Below, in pieces: positions 9,479 through 14,969 of a DNA stretch of 32,602 bases. Location: contig SSGN01000197.1 in the NCBI GenBank assembly GCA_008016945.1, positions 1-32,602 of the forward strand, given 5' to 3'. Both the position numbers and the translations under genes were made by a program. The stretch is from Flavobacteriales bacterium (GTDB lineage Bacteria > Bacteroidota > Bacteroidia > Flavobacteriales > PHOS-HE28). The stretch's first letter is position 1; each line of letters begins with the position of its first letter. The notes beneath the pieces were generated by a model that saw nothing but the letters and a program-made list of their open reading frames with translations, ran no database searches and was not told the DNA's origin.

Positions 9479-9503
9479 ATAACACTGATACTCAGTATGT
9501 TAT
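9479..9503. repeat. Imperfect palindrome
   Basis: The outer arms ATAACA and TGTTAT, and the inner arms CTGA and TCAG around a TAC loop, are complementary; a 2-nt bulge (TA) breaks the right side. It could be a protein-binding operator or a short hairpin. No gene start is within 100 bp, so its target is unclear. Confidence 0.4.
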
Positions 9504-9565
9504 TTCACATCCGCGCGACCCAACATTACTCCGACGCGATCCCAGCACCACCCCTGCAGCCTTCA

Positions 9566-9622
9566 TTTTTCCGAATACATCCCACTTTTCCGAAAACGGT
9601 CATGTTTTTCCCCGTGGATAAC
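9566..9622. other. Phased T-tracts next to a DnaA-box-like sequence
   Basis: TTTTTCC-type tracts start at 9566, 9586 and 9605, about 20 bp apart, that is near two helical turns. They are followed by GTGGATAAC, whose complement TTATCCAC matches eight of nine bases of the DnaA box TTATCCACA. Phased T-tracts tend to bend DNA. The combination could be part of a replication-related or regulatory site, but only one box is seen. Confidence 0.25.
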
Positions 9623-9660
9623 TCCGTTCATAACTACCCCGATCGTTAACACCCCAACTC

Positions 9661-9691
9661 TTGCGCCCCCCTCATTCCGCCGATACCTTTG
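9661..9691 (+). promoter_or_regulatory. Predicted orphan promoter (TTG-N20-TACCTTTG)
   Basis: TTG at 9661-9663, a 20-bp spacer and TACCTTTG at 9684-9691 form one of the best matches in the window to the Bacteroidota sigma-A consensus. No protein gene follows: the first ATG after it is at once followed by TGA, and the next opens a frame of only eight codons. It therefore probably drives a non-coding RNA beginning near 9698. Confidence 0.5.
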
Positions 9692-9697
9692 CCAGGG

Positions 9698-9890
9698 GTG
9701 CTTTTCCAGGGTGCTTGTCCACTCCGGAGGCCATTGATGTGAAGGAGGCACCATCCGTTTTGACCACCATGCTCGAAACGCCGCATTCGCCATGATCGGC
9801 GGTGCCTAGGACACGACGGTGCCGTTCGCATGACTCCGTGACCCCGAATTCCCAACTGGGGTATCGCACGCATTCCGTGCGATACGGCCA
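9698..9890 (+). ncRNA. Candidate structured non-coding RNA
   Basis: Downstream of the orphan promoter the sequence has many nested complementary segments. TGTCC 9716-9720 pairs with GGACA 9809-9813, GGCACC 9747-9752 with GGTGCC 9801-9806, CGTTTTG 9756-9762 with CGAAACG 9774-9780 (one G-U), and CCG 9781-9783 with CGG 9797-9799. A perfect hairpin follows at 9861-9885. The nested order predicts a closed multi-branch structure plus a terminal stem-loop. I could not match it to tmRNA, RNase P or SRP RNA. A 6S-type RNA is conceivable by size, but I do not see a clean rod with a central bubble. The boundaries are guesses: start from the promoter, end after the hairpin. Confidence 0.25.
9861..9885. 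repeat. Perfect 10-bp inverted repeat with 5-nt loop
   Basis: GTATCGCACG (9861-9870) and CGTGCGATAC (9876-9885) are exact reverse complements around the loop CATTC. There is no T-run on either side, so it is not a classical intrinsic terminator. It may be the 3' stem of the candidate RNA or an operator. Confidence 0.6.
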
Positions 9891-10072
9891 CGGTAGTTGT
9901 CGCGCATCACACTAGACGCCAAGCCCAACAACTGGCTCAACTGGATGCTCCCATTCGGCAACACCGCAGACCTCGACTTCGTGTTCGCGGCCCTCATGCT
10001 CCATTGCAGCCAGCCTCCGCGAGCAGGAGAAAGGCACCATTCCACAACACCCTGTGGACATAACAATTGCCG

Positions 10073-10100
10073 TTGTTCCAACGTATTACAAGTACCTTGG
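10073..10100 (+). promoter_or_regulatory. Predicted promoter of the lytic transglycosylase
   Basis: TTG at 10073-10075, a 17-bp spacer and TACCTTGG at 10093-10100 resemble the Bacteroidota promoter, with one mismatch in the last bases. The box ends 5 bp before the ATG at 10106, so transcription would start at or next to the start codon, giving a nearly leaderless mRNA. Confidence 0.45.
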
Positions 10101-10105
10101 ACCCC

Positions 10106-11593
10106 ATGTTCGCCTCTCCACGCACGCTCTTGCTGGCAACACTCTCGTTGGCAACGCTGGCCTTGTACGCGCAGCCCTCAGACGCGCCATCCAACGCAGC
10201 CATCCCGGTTCTTTCGGACGATCCGGTGGCCCTGCGCCTGGACGAACTTGCGGCCATGCCTTGGGTGAAGAACTCTCCACTTCACGCCGATACCGCGAAG
10301 CTCAACGTCCACGGCTACCCTCCAGCCTTCATTCCGGTATGGTCCGAAGATGCGTACAGCAACAGACTTCATGCACTGGACGGGCACACCCCGTTCAACC
10401 TGACCTATAACGCGACCGTACGATCGTTCATCGACCTCTATGCCGTGCGTAAACGGGAGATGACCTCGCGCATGCTGGGCCTCGCTGACCTCTACTTCCC
10501 TGTTTTCGAGGAATACCTCGACAAGCACGGCATGCCCCTGGAGCTGAAGTACCTCGCCGTGGTAGAGAGCGCCCTCAACCCATCGGCCCGTTCGCGCGCT
10601 GGTGCCGTAGGACTTTGGCAATTCATGCTGCCCACCGGCAAGATGTTCGGCCTCAACGCCACCAGCTATGTCGACGAGCGCCACGACGTGTACAAGAGCA
10701 CCGAAGCGGCATGCAAGTACCTGAAATACCTCTACGGACTCTATGGCAATTGGGAGATGGCGCTTGCCGCGTACAACTGCGGACCGGGCAATGTGAACAA
10801 AGCCATCCGCCGCAGCGGTGGCGCAAAGGACTATTGGAAGATCTACGACCACCTTCCGCGCGAAACACGGGGCTACGTGCCCGCCTTCATCGCGGTGAAC
10901 TACGTGTTCGCCCATGCGGCCGACCACAATCTGTACCCAGCAACCCCGATGTTCTGTGGGCACCAGATGGATACCGTGCAGGTCTGTTACCCCCTGGACC
11001 TCGCCGGTGTGGCCCGCATGACCGGCAGCAACGAGAAGGAATTGCTCGACCTCAACCCCACCTTCAAACTGGGCGTGGTTCCCGATGTTGACCAACCTGT
11101 GACCCTCTACCTCCCCAAGCGTACGGCCGGCGTTTTCGTTTCCAACGAGGACAGCCTTAAATATGCCTTCTTCCGCACCACGCCCCCCCTCCCCCGCCCC
11201 GTCCCAGACCCCCCCCCCCCCACCCCGCCGGCACCTCGCTACCACACGGTCCGGCGCGGAGAGTCGCTCGGTGTCATCGCCAACAAGTATCGCCTGAGCG
11301 TAACAGAGCTTAAGCGGCTGAACAACTTGCGCGGCACCACGATCCATGCAGGCCAAAAGTTGAAGGTGGGACACACCACCACCACCGTGGCAGCGCGCGC
11401 CACCACCGAGCCGACGCAGAACACCGCACAACAGTACATCTATTACGAGGTCCAGCCAGGAGACACGCTGTGGAACATCGCCGAACGTCACCCCGGAACC
11501 ACCGTTGATGACCTGCGCCGCATGAACACCGAATTGGAAAAGGATGGCCTGAAGCCCGGTCGCAAGATCAAAGTGGCGGTCCAGGAAGGTTGA
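10106..11593 (+). CDS. Membrane-bound/periplasmic lytic transglycosylase with two LysM domains (MltD-like)
   Basis: The 495-residue product has a signal peptide (MFASPRTLLLATLSLATLALYAQ). An SLT/goose-lysozyme-like domain follows: catalytic Glu154 in AVVESALNPSARS, then GAVGLWQFMLPTG and ALAAYNCGPGNVNKAI, the three standard motifs. Such enzymes cleave glycan strands of peptidoglycan to 1,6-anhydro-muropeptides. A Pro-rich linker (about residues 360-378) leads to LysM domains at about 379-421 and 447-490, which bind peptidoglycan. The linker is encoded by an uninterrupted run of 13 C, a possible slippage site that would detach both LysM domains. The ATG at 10106 is chosen over one at 10067 because it starts the signal peptide and follows the predicted -7 box. 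Confidence 0.93.
   Translation: MFASPRTLLLATLSLATLALYAQPSDAPSNAAIPVLSDDPVALRLDELAAMPWVKNSPLHADTAKLNVHGYPPAFIPVWSEDAYSNRLHALDGHTPFNLTYNATVRSFIDLYAVRKREMTSRMLGLADLYFPVFEEYLDKHGMPLELKYLAVVESALNPSARSRAGAVGLWQFMLPTGKMFGLNATSYVDERHDVYKSTEAACKYLKYLYGLYGNWEMALAAYNCGPGNVNKAIRRSGGAKDYWKIYDHLPRETRGYVPAFIAVNYVFAHAADHNLYPATPMFCGHQMDTVQVCYPLDLAGVARMTGSNEKELLDLNPTFKLGVVPDVDQPVTLYLPKRTAGVFVSNEDSLKYAFFRTTPPLPRPVPDPPPPTPPAPRYHTVRRGESLGVIANKYRLSVTELKRLNNLRGTTIHAGQKLKVGHTTTTVAARATTEPTQNTAQQYIYYEVQPGDTLWNIAERHPGTTVDDLRRMNTELEKDGLKPGRKIKVAVQEG
11209..11221 (+). repeat. Poly-C tract (13 C) inside the lytic transglycosylase gene
   Basis: Thirteen consecutive C bases encode prolines in the linker between the catalytic and LysM domains, with further C-rich sequence just upstream. 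The reading frame is intact at 13. Gain or loss of one base would shift frame before both LysM domains. Confidence 0.95.
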
Positions 11594-11716
11594 GCCACCT
11601 TGTTCATCGACCAGGCCAACCGGTACTTCATCGTCTTTATTCCTGGATCTCAACGGCTTGTTCTTACCGTGGACAAGTGTTGAAAAGTACATGGTGCGGT
11701 GAGCGCCTGGAGCTTC

Positions 11717-11724
11717 TAATTTGC
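11717..11724 (+). promoter_or_regulatory. Possible -7 element upstream of the 82-residue protein
   Basis: TAATTTGC resembles the TAnnTTTG/TAnnTTGC boxes seen before other genes in the window. Initiation about 7 bp downstream would leave a leader of about 30 nt containing a small hairpin. No TTG at the right distance upstream was found. Confidence 0.3.
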
Positions 11725-11736
11725 ATCTCAGGCTTT

Positions 11737-11751
11737 GACGGCTTGGCCGTC
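11737..11751 (+). repeat. Short GC-rich hairpin ahead of the 82-residue protein
   Basis: GACGGC-TTG-GCCGTC is a perfect 6-bp stem with a 3-nt loop, ending 10 bp before the ATG at 11762. It could modulate translation or end upstream transcription; no T-run follows, which argues against a terminator. Confidence 0.35.
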
Positions 11752-11761
11752 GATCGGTGCC

Positions 11762-12010
11762 ATGGAACTCACGCACATTAGACCCTTCGCACACAAACAT
11801 TGCCGGTTCAAACTGCGCAATGGCAAGGAAGTGTTCGGCGTGATCTGGGAGGTGGAAACACAAAATGGCTCAGGGACCATGGCCGAACACCGGTTGTTCT
11901 TTGCCAGTATCCGAGACTACGAGCGCCTAAGAACAACCCCCGACGGTCCCGTCCATGTCATCGACATGCGACCCGAGGAGATCATCAACGTGGAAAGCCT
12001 CGCGAGCTGA
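11762..12010 (+). CDS. Small conserved-looking protein of unknown function (possible Sm-like barrel)
   Basis: The product has 82 residues. The centre, CRFKLRNGKEVFGVIWEVE, followed by LFFASIRDYERL and ending EEIINVESL, resembles the strand order of Sm/Lsm-type barrels (a charged LKNG turn, then a G-V-I strand, and a final INVE strand). This is a pattern observation only; the usual Sm1/Sm2 signatures are not fully met. There is no signal peptide or membrane segment, so it is probably cytoplasmic. The ATG at 11762 is preferred to an upstream in-frame start at 11735, which would lie inside the leader hairpin. It is convergent with the peptidase gene, with 13 bp between stops. The function is not assigned. 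Confidence 0.65.
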   Translation: MELTHIRPFAHKHCRFKLRNGKEVFGVIWEVETQNGSGTMAEHRLFFASIRDYERLRTTPDGPVHVIDMRPEEIINVESLAS

Positions 12011-12023
12011 TCGCCCGGATCGT

Positions 12024-14186
12024 TCACTTCAATGATCCGGCACGCCAGAGAAGAAAGGCGTAGTTCCGAGCCACATCCTTCAACATCTCGAATCGTCCGC
12101 TGGCACCTCCATGTCCAGCTTCCATGTTCACATGCATCAGGATCGGCGCATTGCCCTGTTGATGCTCGCGTAAGCGCAGCACCCACTTGGCGGGCTCCCA
12201 ATACTGCACCTGGCTATCGTGGAAGCCCGTACCAACAAGCATAGCCGGGTACACCCGATCACGCACATTGTCATACGGCGAATAGGCCAGCATGCGGTCG
12301 TACGCCTCACGTTCCTTCGGATCACCCCACTCCTCGTATTCACCGGTGGTGAGCGGAATGCTCTCATCCAACATCGTGGTCACCACGTCTACGAATGGCA
12401 CATCGGCGATGACTCCGTTCCACAGTTCCGGCCGCATGTTCACCACAGCGCCCATCAGCAATCCTCCTGCACTACCCCCCCACGCATACAACCGTCCCGG
12501 ATCCGCGTACCCGTTCTTCACCAGCCACTCCGCACAATCGATGAAGTCCGTGAAGGTGTTCATCTTATGCTCCATCTTACCGGTCTCGTACCAATCGCGG
12601 CCGAGGTCCTCACCCCCTCGTATATGGGCGATCGCGAACACGAACCCTCGATCAAGTAACGACAAACGGGAACTACTGAACGTGGGATCCACCGTTACTC
12701 CATAGCTGCCATAGCCGTACAGCAGCAACGGCGAGGTGCCCGTAAGCACCTTTCCCTTGCGATACACGATGGAAACGGGCACTCGCTCTCCGTCCCGCGC
12801 CGGCACCCATACCCGCTCGCTCACGTAGTCCTTCGCATCGAAGCGGCCCACCACCTCCTGCTGTTTCAATAGGATGTCCGTAGCCCCATTCAGATCATGC
12901 TCGAACACACTGCTGGGGGTGGTCAGCGAGGTATAGCCATAGCGCAGCTTATCCGTATCCCACTCCGGATTCACACCGGTATAGCACACGTATGCCGGAT
13001 CGTTGAACCGGATCTCATGCACATGACCATCGCTCAACCGGCGAACCACCAGATGGGTCAGCCCATCGCGCCGCTCCGAAAGCACCAAATGGTCTCGGAA
13101 GGTATCCACATCCTCCAGGAGAACATCGCTCCGATGGGGCACCACCTCCTTCCATTTCCGCTTGTTCCCCGTATCCCCTTCCGCACACTCCATCAGTCGG
13201 AAATTGAGCGCTTTCCAATTCGTCACGATATACCATTTCCCAGGCGTACTGGGCACATGGATCACGGTGTGTTCATGATCCTCTTCCCGCGGCAGGAATC
13301 GTTTGAACGTTCCCTTCGGATCATCCACGGACAACATCAGGTGCTCACTGCTCGTGGTGCTCTCCGTCGTGATCATCACATACCGCTCACTGCGGCTGCG
13401 GTAAACATCACAACTGAACGCAGGATCCCTTTCCTCATACACCAACACGTCCTGCTCCTCAGGGGTCCCCAGCTCGTGACGATAGATCCGATAGGTCCGC
13501 AGGGTTTCATCCTTTCGGGGATAGAACACCGTGTTCTCATCCGCCCAGGCACACCCACCGCCGGTGTTCGTGATCACATCGGGCAGATCCCTACCACTGT
13601 TCAGATCGCGGAACCGCAACTCATACTGACGCCGCCCAACACGATCCTCGCTATAACAGACCAGGTTGTTCCCGGGGCTGATCTCGAAATCGCCGAGGTC
13701 GTAATAGCTGCTCCCTGCGGCAAGTTCATTCTCGTCGAGGAAATCCTGCTCCTGCGCACCGACCTCATCCTTGCGTCGAACCTGTACGGCATACTCCTTC
13801 CCCTCCTCGAAGCGTGAATGGTACCAGTAGCCGTTCTCCCGATACGGAACACTCATGTCCGTCTCCTTGATCCGTGACCGCAGCTCCTTGAACAACTCCT
13901 CCCGAAGTTGCTTCACAGGCGCCAGTTCAGCCGCACAATAGGCGTTCTCTGCTTCGAGGTGGGCCACCACCTCCCGGGTGTGGGCATCCGGATCCGTGGC
14001 GTTCCGCTGCTCCTCGCTGAGCCGCATCCAATGATATTCATCCACGCGGGTGTGGCCATGTACAGTGATCTCGAACGGCTTCTTTGCCGCCCGGGGCGGA
14101 GCGGGTGCGGTAGTATTCATCTGCGAGAAGACAGTTGCGTCACCCAGCACGATCAAGAACGGTATGAAACGCAAGGATCGGAACAT
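12024..14186 (-). CDS. Prolyl oligopeptidase family S9A peptidase (oligopeptidase B-like)
   Basis: The mature-type start at 14186 gives 720 residues beginning with a signal-like segment (MFRSLRFIPFLIVLGDATVFSQ); a GTG at 14216 would add ten residues. The N-terminal two thirds form the family's beta-propeller lid. The C-terminal alpha/beta-hydrolase domain carries the triad: Ser572 in GGSAGG, Asp657 in FHDSQVQYWEPAKW and His692 in EAGHGGASGR. Motifs such as YGSYG, AHIRGGEDLGRDWYETGKM and DFIDCAEWLVKNGY are typical of oligopeptidase B, which cuts short peptides, usually after Arg or Lys. The signal segment suggests an exported form that degrades peptides in the periplasm or outside. It lies 30 bp downstream of recO on the same strand, with its own possible -7 box. 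Confidence 0.93.
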   Translation of the reverse strand: MFRSLRFIPFLIVLGDATVFSQMNTTAPAPPRAAKKPFEITVHGHTRVDEYHWMRLSEEQRNATDPDAHTREVVAHLEAENAYCAAELAPVKQLREELFKELRSRIKETDMSVPYRENGYWYHSRFEEGKEYAVQVRRKDEVGAQEQDFLDENELAAGSSYYDLGDFEISPGNNLVCYSEDRVGRRQYELRFRDLNSGRDLPDVITNTGGGCAWADENTVFYPRKDETLRTYRIYRHELGTPEEQDVLVYEERDPAFSCDVYRSRSERYVMITTESTTSSEHLMLSVDDPKGTFKRFLPREEDHEHTVIHVPSTPGKWYIVTNWKALNFRLMECAEGDTGNKRKWKEVVPHRSDVLLEDVDTFRDHLVLSERRDGLTHLVVRRLSDGHVHEIRFNDPAYVCYTGVNPEWDTDKLRYGYTSLTTPSSVFEHDLNGATDILLKQQEVVGRFDAKDYVSERVWVPARDGERVPVSIVYRKGKVLTGTSPLLLYGYGSYGVTVDPTFSSSRLSLLDRGFVFAIAHIRGGEDLGRDWYETGKMEHKMNTFTDFIDCAEWLVKNGYADPGRLYAWGGSAGGLLMGAVVNMRPELWNGVIADVPFVDVVTTMLDESIPLTTGEYEEWGDPKEREAYDRMLAYSPYDNVRDRVYPAMLVGTGFHDSQVQYWEPAKWVLRLREHQQGNAPILMHVNMEAGHGGASGRFEMLKDVARNYAFLLWRAGSLK

Positions 14187-14201
14187 CGGGTACGCAGGGC
14201 T

Positions 14202-14209
14202 GCAAGGTA
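14202..14209 (-). promoter_or_regulatory. Possible -7 element of the S9 peptidase gene
   Basis: On the minus strand TACCTTGC lies 15 bp before the ATG at 14186, in the gap after the recO stop. It is a one-or-two-base variant of TAnnTTTG and matches the boxes before porZ and tRNA-Cys in style. Confidence 0.35.
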
Positions 14210-14216
14210 GCACCAC

Positions 14217-14930
14217 CTACCCGAGCACCTGGTGCAACACGGCCGGTGACCGCAACTCGCCCAACCCTTCCATGTGTATGCGGAAGTAGAGCAGCAGGTG
14301 ATCCAGCAGATCGCGGCGTAAGGCCGGAGCGATCGTCACTTGATGCATCTGGTCGAAGCCGATGGGCAGCAATGAGGCCAGCGCACCGGAGAGCGGCGCA
14401 CCCATCGTATGACCATGACGTACGGCACCGCTCACGAACTCGCCTTCTACGAGGTCGAAGTGATCCTCTCCTGGCTGCGGTGCTACCGGAAGGAAACCCT
14501 GCTCCGCACTGTACCGCAGTAAGAAAATGAGCGGAAAATTCCGCACGTCCTCAACCTCATCCATGGCCCGTAGCGCTTCCTGCACGAAAGCGAACAACGC
14601 CGGGTCGGCAGCCTCTCCACGCAAGCTTCGGTACAGCACCTCTTGCACGAACAAGGCCAGGGCACCACGCACCGCATCGAAGGGGATCCGGACGAATGGT
14701 TCCGCAACACGAAGCTCACGTACAGCGAGCAGGTCCCGCTCGGGCGCCTCGTGCACCACAAGCTCCAACCGATTGAGCGGTTGTAGCGCAGCATGACCTC
14801 CCCCCCCCTTCTTACCTACGCGCACCACCAACGAACGAACACCGAGTAATTCCGTGAAAGCCTTCAGGACCACGGTATTGTCACCATGACGAATGGCCTT
14901 GAGCACGACGGCCCGGGTGGTATGCAACAT
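14217..14930 (-). CDS. recO: DNA repair protein RecO
   Basis: RecO works with RecF and RecR to load RecA onto SSB-coated DNA during gap repair. The 237-residue length fits. The N-terminal OB-fold region starts MLHTTRAVVLKAIRHGDNTVVLKAFTELLG, and the helical part contains LYRSLRGEAADPALFAFVQEAL and FLLRYSAEQGFLPV, both typical of Bacteroidota RecO. The four-Cys zinc motif of many other RecO proteins is missing: there is no Cys in the whole protein, as is usual in this phylum. A run of eight G on the coding strand lies near codon 42 (GKKGGGGH). The gene is 39 bp downstream of porZ on the same strand, an adjacency I recall from other Bacteroidota. Confidence 0.92.
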   Translation of the reverse strand: MLHTTRAVVLKAIRHGDNTVVLKAFTELLGVRSLVVRVGKKGGGGHAALQPLNRLELVVHEAPERDLLAVRELRVAEPFVRIPFDAVRGALALFVQEVLYRSLRGEAADPALFAFVQEALRAMDEVEDVRNFPLIFLLRYSAEQGFLPVAPQPGEDHFDLVEGEFVSGAVRHGHTMGAPLSGALASLLPIGFDQMHQVTIAPALRRDLLDHLLLYFRIHMEGLGELRSPAVLHQVLG

Positions 14931-14969
14931 GTTCTGGGGCCCGTGGACAGGCCGTTCCCGTGGTTGGAA

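Larger units (their letters stand above)
9219..10105. other. 887-bp intergenic region without a convincing protein gene
   Basis: Several frames are open but none has recognisable protein character, good codon pattern or a supported start. What can be seen: an imperfect palindrome (9479-9503), three phased T-tracts and a DnaA-box-like 9-mer (9566-9622), a complete TTG-N20-TACCTTTG promoter (9661-9691), nested inverted repeats (9716-9813), a perfect 10-bp hairpin (9861-9885) and the mltD promoter at the right end. The stretch 9560-9625 is more A/T-rich than its surroundings. This pattern fits a non-coding RNA locus and/or a regulatory region. Confidence 0.7.

Noticed and set aside
9560..9625. 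Replication origin oriC
   Set aside because: Only one near-match to a DnaA box and no dnaA or classical unwinding element; kept as a low-interest finding only.
9897..10268. TTG-initiated frame of 123 codons ahead of the lytic transglycosylase
   Set aside because: It runs into the 5' part of the real gene, has no motif and the second half is Arg/Pro/Thr-rich filler.
10178..11863. Long open frame (561 codons) on the minus strand opposite the lytic transglycosylase
   Set aside because: It mirrors a well-supported gene, has Val/His/Gly-rich low-quality sequence and no motif; a product of high GC content.
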